Source: an uncultured Azospirillum sp. (GTDB lineage: Bacteria; Pseudomonadota; Alphaproteobacteria; RF32; CAG-239). From it: a stretch of 64,000 nucleotides of DNA. The notes beneath the pieces are model-generated. The model was not told the origin of the DNA, made no database searches, and saw only the letters and a list, made by a program, of their open reading frames with translations. The position numbers and the translations under genes were made by a program. The DNA lies in NCBI GenBank assembly GCA_900542055.1, contig UQMA01000001.1, positions 17,655 through 81,654 on the forward strand, read 5' to 3'. This document shows, one piece after another, positions 50,373 through 57,846 of this stretch (position 1 is the stretch's first letter; every line of letters starts with the position of its first letter).

Positions 50373-50401
50373 TTGACAAAACTTTCAAATATTGGGATAA
50401 T
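50373..50401 (+). promoter_or_regulatory. Strong sigma-70-type promoter
   Basis: TTGACA (50373-50378), 17 bases, GATAAT (50396-50401). The start of transcription would lie near 50408, giving a leader of about 30 bases before the ATG at 50439. Confidence 0.7.
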
Positions 50402-50438
50402 AGACAAAAAAGATGGGAAATTATTAAGGAGAGCCCAA

Positions 50439-50798
50439 ATGACCAAATTACTAAACGAAAATAACGCCAAACATATTTTTTCTTCGGAAAATGGCGGCGC
50501 TCATAGTTTTATGAGTAAAGGCGGCGTTAAATATACAAGTGCAGCAGGAATTGAACCTGCTGACGCAAATAAATCTTACATCAGCAATGTGACCATCTCA
50601 AAAGGAGGAACTTCTTGGGTGAGTTCTATGACAAAAGCTCCTGAATATTTGGCTAAATTGCGCTATGATACCAAAGAACTTTCTCACGGCAGTTTTGATA
50701 GTCAAGATAAAAGCTTGGCTCAAACAATGGTTAAAAATGCTGAAAAAGAAATAGCCCAAAATGCCGTTTTGAAATCCCGTCAAGCCTATACTATGTAG
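50439..50798 (+). CDS. Small orphan protein, unknown function
   Basis: A 119-residue soluble protein with a good AAGGAGAG ribosome-binding site and a near-consensus promoter just upstream, so it is probably well expressed. It is rich in Ser, Gly, Lys and Ala (VTISKGGTSWVSSMTKAPEYL, seen in parts) and lacks cysteine or a signal peptide. The C-terminal half is helical and charged (QTMVKNAEKEIAQNAV). The family is not recognised. It stands alone, divergent from murJ and followed by a terminator. Confidence 0.6.
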   Translation: MTKLLNENNAKHIFSSENGGAHSFMSKGGVKYTSAAGIEPADANKSYISNVTISKGGTSWVSSMTKAPEYLAKLRYDTKELSHGSFDSQDKSLAQTMVKNAEKEIAQNAVLKSRQAYTM

Positions 50799-50809
50799 TT
50801 TCTCCTTAA

Positions 50810-50845
50810 AAAATCAAAGCCGTTCTGAAAAGAGCGGCTTTTTTA
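50810..50845 (+). terminator. Terminator of the small orphan gene
   Basis: AAAGCCG-ttctgaaaaga-GCGGCTTTTTT hairpin with a T run, about 10 bases after the stop codon. Confidence 0.85.
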
Positions 50846-50846
50846 T

Positions 50847-51177
50847 TGCATACCTTGCAACCCCCGATTTTAGCTGAATGCAAAGGTATCATTAGCCTCA
50901 GTTCCAAGCTAACTAGGCGTAATCAGACATGATTGTTTATATAATATTATTATAGATATCCCCTGTAAACTGGAGGTTTCAGCAAAGCTTGCAATAAACC
51001 ATATTGATAAAAATACGCCTTAATTAAAATCTTCCTAAATACAAGTAATATTAATTATATTATGTTTCCCCTAAAAACTTACAAGTTTAACATTTGAAGG
51101 AAATGTTAATACCATTATCTAAAAACGTCACATTTTAACGATAAATTTTCACTAACTTATCAACGTTCGAACCATAA
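50847..51177. other. Hairpin-rich spacer between two convergent genes
   Basis: About 330 bases lie between the terminators of two genes that end here, so no promoter or leader is needed for either. The segment holds several inverted repeats: ATACCTTGCA (50850-50859) with TGCAAAGGTAT (50879-50889), TTAGCCT (50892-50898) with AGGCGTAA (50915-50922), AATCA-gaca-TGATT (50921-50934), AAACTT-ac-AAGTTT (51075-51088) and TAACATTT-gaagg-AAATGTTA (51088-51108). No open frame, tRNA or known RNA motif is recognised. An unannotated small RNA gene is possible. Confidence 0.4.
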
Positions 51178-51208
51178 AAAAACGCTCCATATCGGAGCGT
51201 TTTTGTAT
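51175..51208 (-). terminator. Terminator of the modular repeat protein gene
   Basis: AAAAAAACGCTCC-atat-CGGAGCGTTTTTG hairpin (stem ACGCTCC/GGAGCGT) immediately downstream of the leftward gene. Confidence 0.88.
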
Positions 51209-51225
51209 TAGACCACCGTTAACAG

Positions 51226-53919
51226 CTATTTTCTGTTTTTAGCAGGCATAGCCTCTGGAGTTTTGGCAACCGGATTATCAATATATGATGATACAGGTTT
51301 ACGCCATACTTTTTGTTCCGGTTTTGGTGCTGCTTTCGGGAAAGCTTTTCCGCAAATTTCTACACCCAAACTACGCATAGCTGTTTCCATCGGCAGGAAC
51401 AGATCTGTTTCCGGATCTTGTGCACGATGCGATAAACCGGCAACGCGTCCTTTTTCATCAATCAGAGAGGTGCCAATTGTTGCCTTTGGATTAAAAGTTT
51501 CAACCACAATTTCGGCAATTCCATCTGGAGTATAGCGATAGCTTGAAACTTTTGCAGTATTATTTAGATAAGCTTTATCATTGTCTGTTACCGGAGTCGG
51601 AGCAACATAGCTGCCTTTTGCAACCGGAGGCAATTCAAGCGTTAACGCCAAAGGAGCATATTCAGCATGTTCGCTCAACACCAACAATGCAGTATTACGA
51701 TGCGGATTCAAGCGGAAAGCTTTAGCCTTAATAGTTTTTCCTCCTGAAGTTTCAACCGTATAGCTATTATCTTCACGATTTAGCAAATCAGCTGAAGTCA
51801 TAACAAATTGTTCTGAAATCAACAATCCTGCGCCTTTTTTACCTTTAGAATTTGTAATAGAGACAATAGATTTTCTTGTTTCTTCAATTGTATCAGAACT
51901 CAAATTTGCATAGTCGGCGCGTTCTACAATACACAATTTATCTGCTTCATAGATAGCGCCCGTGGCAACAGGCTCAACAGCTGCAACACCGTTTTCAACA
52001 ACACCTGAATTTTCAGTTACCGGCGGATTTTTAAAATCAACAGCTACCACACCTGCTTCTTTAACACCAGAATCTTCGGTTACAGGAGGATTTTGATATT
52101 CAATTGCTACAACCCCCGACTCTTTAACGCCAGAATCTTCAGTTACAGGAGGATTTTGATATTCAATTGCTACAACACCCGACTCTTTAACACCAGAATC
52201 TTCAGTTACAGGAGGATTCTTCATTTCGACAACCGGCTCTATAGAAACAATTGCCGATTCGTTAATACCTGAATCTTCAACAACCGGAGGATTCTTCATT
52301 TCAATTACAGGGGTTGCTTTAATAACTTTAACCTCAGTTTCAACAACAGGTTTAACAACCGGAACTTCTCTTATTTCAATCCAGCCTTCTTTTGAAACAT
52401 AACCACCGGAAACAGCGCCGAAATCTTCAACGACTTTGAATTGGCAAATGCCGCTGGCGCGCTGAATTTCCATAAGAGTCTGTTTTTGTCTTTGCATTTC
52501 TTCCGGACTGACTCGAACAGCCAATTGATCTTCAAACCCCGGCAAATAGCGAAGATTATCGGCAGCATCGGCAAACGCACGTTGGATTAACAACATTTCG
52601 CCGTTATACTCACCTTCTTCTACTTCACCATACCCCGTTGATTCACCTTTCCAAAGAACATTGGTTTTGCTTGCATCCATCAAACGCCATGTTACCTTCA
52701 TTTCAGATGAACCGTTACGGCTGTTTTCCATTTTGGCTTCATCCCAGTTATACTCATCACATACATTCATAAAATAATCTGTGATTTCAGCTGTCAAAAC
52801 ATATTCCGGCAAAACACTGTTTTCATCAATACACTGTTGCGGATTTACAATCGTGTAGCAATCAGAGACCATATCTTTGAAAATTTCACCGAAGTTCATA
52901 TCTTTTTCAACAATGCGGCCTTCATTCAAAATTGCATTTTTGGTATTCCGACGGCAGCCGAAAATTCTAAAACGATAATTTCCGAGTTTGCGGGAATAAG
53001 TTTTTACATCGCCGCGGACAATTCTGAAATCGACCCACTCCATACTTAACGGAGCAAAATCTTTGCAGCTGCGAACGACTTCCTGCATTTCATATTTTTT
53101 AACACATGCCGGTTTCGGAGCAGGAACGGGTTGTACGCATGTCTGACAAGGTTTCGGAGCTACACATGTACGACAAGGAGCTTTTTGGCAAGGAGCAACT
53201 TGACGGCATGGCCGTTTGCAACTTTGGCAAGGAGTTTTTGTTTGTTGAGCGCAGTTTTTGCACGGACCGCCGCCGAAAATACTGCCGTTTTTGGTGCAGT
53301 TTTTGCACGGACCACCGCCAAAAATACTGCCGTTTTTGGTGCAGTTCTTGCATGGACCGCCGCCGAAAATACTGCCGTTTTTATCTTTTCTTTTGCACGG
53401 ACCGCCGCCAAAAATACTGCCGTCGCGGCAAGTTTCTTCTTCACCTTCAAAAACTTTCTGTCTTTCCGAACGAGATGACATAACAAATTCGGTTTCGGCT
53501 TTAGGAGTTTCATTTTGTGAAAATTTATATTCATAAGTTTTTTCGGTTCTGCCGCGGCGTTCTACTTCCTGTTGGCTTACAGGCACCAAACGATGTTCTT
53601 TGGGCTCATCAACACTTGTCATGTGATAAACTTTTTCAGGAGCGCGACGGGTTCTTACAGCTTGCGGAGCCGGTTGCGGCTGAGCAGTAACAGGAACTTC
53701 CTGATAAACAGGTTCCGCAAAACGGGTATAAACCTGTGTCTGTGAAGAACAGTCATAATTTTTAACGGACGGATAGATAACATCCGATTGATAATTTTGG
53801 ACAGGAACATATCTTGCAGAAGTTGCCTCTGGGCAGCCGCAATCTGATGCATTTGCCGCAGATATGCTCAAGACGGCTGTAACCGTCCAAGTAAACACCC
53901 TTGATATTTTATTCAACAT
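51226..53919 (-). CDS. Modular secreted protein with two tandem-repeat regions and a degenerate trypsin-like domain
   Basis: An 897-residue exported protein. Order of parts: signal peptide (FTWTVTAVLSISAANA); a low-complexity Pro/Gln region; four 15-residue repeats of the NGSIFGGGPCKNCTK type (about residues 165-223); a Cys/Pro-rich stretch (PCQSCKRPC...PCQTCVQPV); an alpha/beta domain of about 200 residues (LSMEWVDFRIVRGDVKTYSRK onward), unrecognised; five repeats of about 21 residues (NPPVTEDSGVKESGVVAIEYQ type); and a C-terminal HtrA-like fold from about residue 690 in which the catalytic His and Asp positions look lost (TSADLL, NTALLVL) while an IGTSLID stretch sits at the Ser position. 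It follows comM by 13 bases. Function is unknown. Confidence 0.8.
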   Translation of the reverse strand: MLNKISRVFTWTVTAVLSISAANASDCGCPEATSARYVPVQNYQSDVIYPSVKNYDCSSQTQVYTRFAEPVYQEVPVTAQPQPAPQAVRTRRAPEKVYHMTSVDEPKEHRLVPVSQQEVERRGRTEKTYEYKFSQNETPKAETEFVMSSRSERQKVFEGEEETCRDGSIFGGGPCKRKDKNGSIFGGGPCKNCTKNGSIFGGGPCKNCTKNGSIFGGGPCKNCAQQTKTPCQSCKRPCRQVAPCQKAPCRTCVAPKPCQTCVQPVPAPKPACVKKYEMQEVVRSCKDFAPLSMEWVDFRIVRGDVKTYSRKLGNYRFRIFGCRRNTKNAILNEGRIVEKDMNFGEIFKDMVSDCYTIVNPQQCIDENSVLPEYVLTAEITDYFMNVCDEYNWDEAKMENSRNGSSEMKVTWRLMDASKTNVLWKGESTGYGEVEEGEYNGEMLLIQRAFADAADNLRYLPGFEDQLAVRVSPEEMQRQKQTLMEIQRASGICQFKVVEDFGAVSGGYVSKEGWIEIREVPVVKPVVETEVKVIKATPVIEMKNPPVVEDSGINESAIVSIEPVVEMKNPPVTEDSGVKESGVVAIEYQNPPVTEDSGVKESGVVAIEYQNPPVTEDSGVKEAGVVAVDFKNPPVTENSGVVENGVAAVEPVATGAIYEADKLCIVERADYANLSSDTIEETRKSIVSITNSKGKKGAGLLISEQFVMTSADLLNREDNSYTVETSGGKTIKAKAFRLNPHRNTALLVLSEHAEYAPLALTLELPPVAKGSYVAPTPVTDNDKAYLNNTAKVSSYRYTPDGIAEIVVETFNPKATIGTSLIDEKGRVAGLSHRAQDPETDLFLPMETAMRSLGVEICGKAFPKAAPKPEQKVWRKPVSSYIDNPVAKTPEAMPAKNRK
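51965..52305 (-). repeat. Tandem repeat, about 63 bp period (coding)
   Basis: Five units of about 21 codons encode the NPPVTEDSGVKESGVVAIEYQ-type repeat. Two neighbouring units are nearly identical in DNA, indicating recent duplication; the outer units have diverged. Confidence 0.85.
53251..53425 (-). repeat. Tandem repeat, 45 bp period (coding)
   Basis: Four units of 15 codons encode NGSIFGGGPCKNCTK-type repeats; the units differ at a few positions only. The period and the open frame show that it is a coding repeat, not a CRISPR array. Confidence 0.9.
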
Positions 53920-53932
53920 TATTTGTCATCTC

Positions 53933-55456
53933 CTAAATCTTATAATCCGGCGCTTTCCAACGTAAAGACAAAGCCTCGGCAATGTGTATTCTATGCAATT
54001 TTATTTCATTTTGCAAGTCTGCAATTGTCCGAGCCAGCTTTAATGTGCGGTTATATCCTCTGGCTGAAAGTTTTACACGATTTGCGTAATTTAGCAACAA
54101 TTCTTTTGCATCATCATTCATCGGAACCGATTTTTCTAATAAATCGCCCGACAACTGAGAATTGGTATGCAGATTATCATATCCAAAAGCGCAGAAACGA
54201 GCTTGCTGAATCTTGCGGGCGGCAATAACCCTTTTCCTTATTTCAGCACTGGATTCACCCGTTGCTGTCTTAGCCATATCCCATGGGCTGACAGCGGGAA
54301 CTTCAATTTGTATATCGATTCTGTCTAACAATGGTCCCGAAATTTTGGCTTGATATTCTTGAGCGCAGCGCGGGGCACGCGCACATTCTCGTGCAGGATT
54401 GCCCAAAAATCCGCAGCGGCAAGGATTCATTGCTGCTATCAATTGAATTTTTGCCGGAAATTCCACATGAGAATTTACACGGGAAATATTGACTTTTCCG
54501 GTTTCCAAAGGCTGGCGCAAAGCCTCTAATGTCGGGCGGGCAAATTCAGGAAATTCATCAAGAAACAAAACACCGTTGTTGGCAAGCGAAATTTCTCCCG
54601 GACGGGCAGGTCTTCCCCCTCCTACCAAAGCAGGAGTCGAAGCACTGTGGTGCGGAGCTCTGAAAGGTCTGTCAAAAATCAAACTCGTTCCGTTCAATTC
54701 TCCCGCAACAGAAGCAATCATACTTGTTTCAAGCGCCTCATCTCTTTCCATCGGAGGTAAAATTGTGGGCAATCTTGCCGCTAACATAGATTTTCCTGAT
54801 CCGGGAGGACCGACCATAATCAGATTATGTCCGCCGGCCGCCGCTATTTCCAAAGCGCGTTTTGCCGATTCTTGACCTTTAACGTCACTCATATCCAATT
54901 GAGCGGCACATGTTTCGGTTTGTAAAGCCACAGGTTTTTCTATTTCAACCGTACCTTGAAAAAAATTTATCAATTGCTCAATATTTTTTGCCGGAACAAT
55001 ATCTTTTCCGTCCGACCAAGCAGCTTCCCCGCCTTGTTCAAAAGGACAGATAAATCCCATATTTTCCTTTGCCGCCTTGACAGCCGCCGGCAAAACGCCG
55101 TTTACCCTGATTAAGGCGCCGTCCAAACCAACTTCTCCAACAACAATGTAATAAGATAATTTTTCTTGTGAAATAAGCCCCATACCAGATAATATTCCAA
55201 GCGCAAGAGGCAAATCATAATGTGTCCCTTCTTTAACAATATCCGCCGGAGCCAAATTAACTGTTATTCTTTTGGGCGGCAATTTTATCCCTAAAGAACA
55301 AAAAGCTGCGCGGATACGCTCTTTGCTTTCAGCGACAGCCTTATCCGGTAATCCGACAATTGTAAAAGAGGGTAAACCTGACGAAATTTGCGTCTGAAGC
55401 TCGACGTTAAGTGTTTCAAGCCCATTAAAAGCAACAGTTCGAACACGTGAAAGCAT
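53933..55456 (-). CDS. comM: ComM/YifB-type AAA+ helicase (Mg-chelatase family)
   Basis: A 507-residue ATPase related to magnesium chelatase subunit ChlI. An N-terminal Lon-like fold (TVAFNGLETLNVELQTQISSGLPSFTIVGLPDKAVAESKERIRAAF, seen in parts) precedes the AAA+ module with Walker A GPPGSGKSMLA, FRAPHHSASTPALVGGG, GEISLANNGVLFLDEFPEF (Walker B) and CRCGFLGNP with the C-terminal Mg-chelatase region. ComM drives branch migration during natural transformation. It begins three bases after the upstream lipoprotein stop and is followed by the modular repeat protein gene, so the three are probably one operon. Confidence 0.95.
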   Translation of the reverse strand: MLSRVRTVAFNGLETLNVELQTQISSGLPSFTIVGLPDKAVAESKERIRAAFCSLGIKLPPKRITVNLAPADIVKEGTHYDLPLALGILSGMGLISQEKLSYYIVVGEVGLDGALIRVNGVLPAAVKAAKENMGFICPFEQGGEAAWSDGKDIVPAKNIEQLINFFQGTVEIEKPVALQTETCAAQLDMSDVKGQESAKRALEIAAAGGHNLIMVGPPGSGKSMLAARLPTILPPMERDEALETSMIASVAGELNGTSLIFDRPFRAPHHSASTPALVGGGRPARPGEISLANNGVLFLDEFPEFARPTLEALRQPLETGKVNISRVNSHVEFPAKIQLIAAMNPCRCGFLGNPARECARAPRCAQEYQAKISGPLLDRIDIQIEVPAVSPWDMAKTATGESSAEIRKRVIAARKIQQARFCAFGYDNLHTNSQLSGDLLEKSVPMNDDAKELLLNYANRVKLSARGYNRTLKLARTIADLQNEIKLHRIHIAEALSLRWKAPDYKI

Positions 55457-55459
55457 AGA

Positions 55460-55807
55460 CTACCACCGAGGCGAAGTTTCATTGTCGCGCCAACGGCGGG
55501 TTGGATAAGTATCTGTGGTCAAAAAATCATATTTTGAATTGCGGTAAGGAATATCTTCTACTCTTATATAGCATTCTTTTTCCAACGCACGTGCACAAGC
55601 TTCCGCCGTAGAATATTCGCTATCGCGGCAGCAGGCCAACTCACCGGTCTTTTGGTTCACCAAAAAGATAACCGTTTGCACATTTTGCGGCTTATCGGCA
55701 ATAACAATCACTTCAGCTTCTTCTTCGCAATCCGGCTGCGGTGCGGAAGCGCATCCGACAGCGAAAAACGGCAAAGCAAACAGCATAGCGGCAATCTTTA
55801 AATTCAT
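55460..55807 (-). CDS. Small lipoprotein, unknown function
   Basis: A 115-residue protein with a signal peptide ending in AVGC, a good lipobox (Cys at about residue 19). The mature part has several cysteines (DCEEEAEV, ACCRDSEY, ACARALEKECY) and a basic end (RRWRDN). No family is recognised. It leads the comM transcript: its stop lies three bases before the comM start. It may be a periplasmic or outer-membrane partner in DNA uptake; that is an inference from position alone. Confidence 0.65.
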   Translation of the reverse strand: MNLKIAAMLFALPFFAVGCASAPQPDCEEEAEVIVIADKPQNVQTVIFLVNQKTGELACCRDSEYSTAEACARALEKECYIRVEDIPYRNSKYDFLTTDTYPTRRWRDNETSPRW

Positions 55808-55898
55808 TTTTTAACCCTTCAAAACAAAATTAGTTTTATTAATAATATTTTTTTTTACTTTTATTTGCAATAAATTATTTACCTCTTTCAAAAAAAGC

Positions 55899-55926
55899 TT
55901 GCCAAAATAAAGTTTTAGAGTATATT
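55899..55926 (+). promoter_or_regulatory. Candidate promoter of the rpsF operon
   Basis: TTGCCA (55899-55904) and TATATT (55921-55926) are 16 bases apart. A start near 55932 gives a leader of about 87 bases before rpsF. Confidence 0.4.
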
Positions 55927-55938
55927 AGCAACGTCCTT

Positions 55939-55987
55939 GCCGGATTTTTCCGGCTATACATTTAATCTGTCCCTTGAAAACGAGGGA
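55939..55987 (+). promoter_or_regulatory. Hairpins in the rpsF leader
   Basis: GCCGGA-tttt-TCCGGC (55939-55954) and TCCCT-tgaaaacg-AGGGA (55970-55987) lie in the untranslated leader of rpsF-rpsR-rplI. They may be an S6-S18 autoregulatory site, but I do not see the sequence pattern known for that motif in other bacteria, so the assignment is by position only. Confidence 0.4.
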
Positions 55988-56018
55988 TTTTGTTGAGAAT
56001 CCATAAGGAGATTTATTT

Positions 56019-56360
56019 ATGCAAAAATACGAAAGCGTGCTGATTGCACGTCAGGATCTCGGCGCATCACAGGTTAATAACATTGTTTCAGACTTGTCTG
56101 AAGTTATTAAAAAAGAAGGCGGCGAGGTTGTCAGAGTTGATAACTGGGGTTTAAAAACTCTTGCTTATCGCATTAAGAAAAACCGCAAAGGTCACTATGT
56201 ATTGATGAACATTTCAGCTCCGGCTGCTGCCATTGCTGAATATGAACGCATTATGCGCTTTAACGAAGATATCATTCGTTATATGACCATTAAAGTTGAT
56301 GAGTTCTGCGAAGGACTTGCATCTTCTGAAGACAAAGAAACAGTTGAAGAAGCGGAGTAA
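56019..56360 (+). CDS. rpsF: 30S ribosomal protein S6
   Basis: A ribosomal platform protein that pairs with S18. The sequence YESVLIARQDLGASQVNNIV, RVDNWGLKTLAYRIKKNRKGHYVLMNI and EYERIMRFNEDIIRYMTIKV (given in parts) are hallmark S6 segments. The 113-residue length is normal, with an acidic end (EDKETVEEAE). It is the first gene of rpsF-rpsR-rplI with a strong AAGGAGA ribosome-binding site. Transcription may be regulated by the structured leader. Confidence 0.97.
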   Translation: MQKYESVLIARQDLGASQVNNIVSDLSEVIKKEGGEVVRVDNWGLKTLAYRIKKNRKGHYVLMNISAPAAAIAEYERIMRFNEDIIRYMTIKVDEFCEGLASSEDKETVEEAE

Positions 56361-56366
56361 TTGACC

Positions 56367-56597
56367 ATGATGAACAAACAATCTTTCTTCAAAAAGAAAA
56401 AAGGCTGCCCGTTTTCAGGTGAAGACGGTATGGCTATTGACTACAAAGATGTCAAATTGCTGAGCCGCTACATTTCCGAAAAAGGAAAAATCATCCCAAG
56501 TCGTATTACCAACGTTTCGGCAAAGAAGCAGAGAGAATTGGCTCGCGCTATCAAACGCGCCCGCTACATTGCTCTTCTTCCGTTCGTCGCTGATTAA
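56367..56597 (+). CDS. rpsR: 30S ribosomal protein S18
   Basis: The partner of S6. Key features are the KKGCPFS start, [50 protein letters not shown] (given in parts), the near-universal S18 core. The ATG at 56367 follows GGAG by ten bases; a TTG at 56361 is an unlikely earlier start. The 76-residue length is normal. rplI follows by 11 bases. Confidence 0.96.
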   Translation: MMNKQSFFKKKKGCPFSGEDGMAIDYKDVKLLSRYISEKGKIIPSRITNVSAKKQRELARAIKRARYIALLPFVAD

Positions 56598-56608
56598 GGA
56601 GAGTAGAG

Positions 56609-57094
56609 ATGGAAGTTATTCTTTTGGAACATGTAAACAAATTGGGTAAAATGGGCGATAAAGTAAACGTTAAAAACGGTTATGCCCGCAACTACCTGTT
56701 GCCTACAAAGAAAGCTCTTCGCGCAACCGAAGCAAATTTGGCTGTTTATGAAAAACAAAAAGCCGAATTAGAAGCTCACAACAAAGCTTTGTTTGAAAAT
56801 GCTTCTAAGCAAGCTGCCGAATTGCAAGGATTCAAAGTTGTTTTGATTCGTCAAGCTGCTGAAACAGGACAGTTGTATGGTTCTGTAAGCATCCGCGATA
56901 TTGCAGCTGCAATGAAAGAAGCCGGCAAAAACATCGAACGCCGTTACATTTCTTTGGAACGTCCGATTAAAGATTTGGGTATTTATAAAGTAAACATCAA
57001 TCTTCATCCGGAAGTAAGTCAGGAAATTTTGGTTAACGTTGCCCGTACCGATGACGAAGCTAAAAAGCAGGAAAATAATTTCAGCAAAGAATAA
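56609..57094 (+). CDS. rplI: 50S ribosomal protein L9
   Basis: A two-domain protein of the 50S stalk region, with a long central helix. The N-terminal domain reads MEVILLEHVNKLGKMGDKVNVKNGYARNYLLP in parts, the C-terminal domain has FKVVLIRQAAETGQLYGSVSIRDIA and the typical KDLGIYKVNINLHPEV. Length (161) is slightly long because of a charged tail. It ends the rpsF operon. Confidence 0.97.
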   Translation: MEVILLEHVNKLGKMGDKVNVKNGYARNYLLPTKKALRATEANLAVYEKQKAELEAHNKALFENASKQAAELQGFKVVLIRQAAETGQLYGSVSIRDIAAAMKEAGKNIERRYISLERPIKDLGIYKVNINLHPEVSQEILVNVARTDDEAKKQENNFSKE

Positions 57095-57110
57095 TTTTTT
57101 TGCTTATTCA

Positions 57111-57143
57111 GAAAAATCCCCGAAATTTTCGGGGATTTTTTAT
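57111..57143 (+). terminator. Terminator of the rpsF operon
   Basis: AAAAATCCCCGAAA-tt-TTCGGGGATTTTTT hairpin followed by T-rich sequence, 17 bases after rplI; it also suits the leftward barrel gene. Confidence 0.88.
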
Positions 57144-57156
57144 ATTGTAAATTTTA

Positions 57157-57744
57157 TCAAAAATAATAACGCACGCCCACTGTAAATTCCTGCATATTTT
57201 TAACCGTATCCATATCGGTCATTGTGTAGCGATACATGGCTCTGATGCCAATTGAAGGCAAAGGATTAACCTGCCCTCCCAAGCCGAAACGCAACCCATT
57301 TCCCTCTTCATTGTAAGATTTATGATTAGAAGAACCATTTATACTTACGAAGCGGGAAACATCAGCATTATAATATCCATATCCAATTGAAGATAAAACT
57401 TCTGCAATTCCCAAATTCAGCACATCGCCGACTAAATCGACGCCATACGATTCTAATTGTAATTTTGTTGTTACTTCATCTCCGGCAACAAAATAATTGC
57501 CCGCGCTGTTACTCTTATTTTCAGAACGTTGATAAAAGCCCTCAACAGAAACCATACTCAATAATTTAACACCGGCAACTGCCCCCAATGAACCCAAACT
57601 ATCCGCATACAAGTTTTCCGTTTTGCTGCCGAAATTAAGTTTGCTGTAATTATAATCGGCTCCCACATACGGAGAAATAAAAAGAGCTTCCGCATTATTC
57701 GACAACAAGCAAAGCAATGCGGCGCTTGATATATATTTTTTCAT
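57157..57744 (-). CDS. Outer-membrane beta-barrel protein
   Basis: A 195-residue exported protein. A signal peptide (KKYISSAALLCLLSNNAEA) is followed by alternating hydrophobic-polar strands typical of an eight-stranded OmpA/OmpX-like barrel, including SPYVGADYNYSKLNFG at the start and MYRYTMTDMDTVKNM near the end. It ends in phenylalanine (GVRYYF), the standard outer-membrane assembly signal. The family resembles small barrel proteins of pathogens and symbionts. It stands alone between two terminators; function is not inferable. Confidence 0.85.
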   Translation of the reverse strand: MKKYISSAALLCLLSNNAEALFISPYVGADYNYSKLNFGSKTENLYADSLGSLGAVAGVKLLSMVSVEGFYQRSENKSNSAGNYFVAGDEVTTKLQLESYGVDLVGDVLNLGIAEVLSSIGYGYYNADVSRFVSINGSSNHKSYNEEGNGLRFGLGGQVNPLPSIGIRAMYRYTMTDMDTVKNMQEFTVGVRYYF

Positions 57745-57814
57745 ACAATATCCTTTTAAACTTATTTAAACAATTATAGATTTATCACATATAAATAAAA
57801 AAAAATTAAAGTTA

Positions 57815-57845
57815 TGAAAAAAGGCGGAAAACTCCGCCTTTTCAT
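57815..57845 (-). terminator. pyk terminator
   Basis: AAAAAGGCGGA-aaac-TCCGCCTTTT hairpin immediately downstream of the pyk stop. Confidence 0.88.
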
Positions 57846-57846
57846 T

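Noticed and set aside
50373..50438. Longer reading frame starting at TTG 50373
   Set aside because: The TTG is within the TTGACA-N17-GATAAT promoter; the ATG at 50439 has the ribosome-binding site.
50847..51177. tmRNA, 4.5S RNA or RNase P RNA in the hairpin-rich spacer
   Set aside because: None of the conserved cores of these RNAs was recognised, and the region is too short for RNase P RNA.
53251..53425. Short regular repeats resembling a CRISPR array
   Set aside because: The 45-base units have no unique spacers, keep one open frame and encode a glycine/cysteine repeat in a larger protein.
53106..53536. Several open frames on the plus strand over the repeat protein gene
   Set aside because: They follow the 45-base repeat in other frames, have low-complexity products and no ribosome-binding sites.
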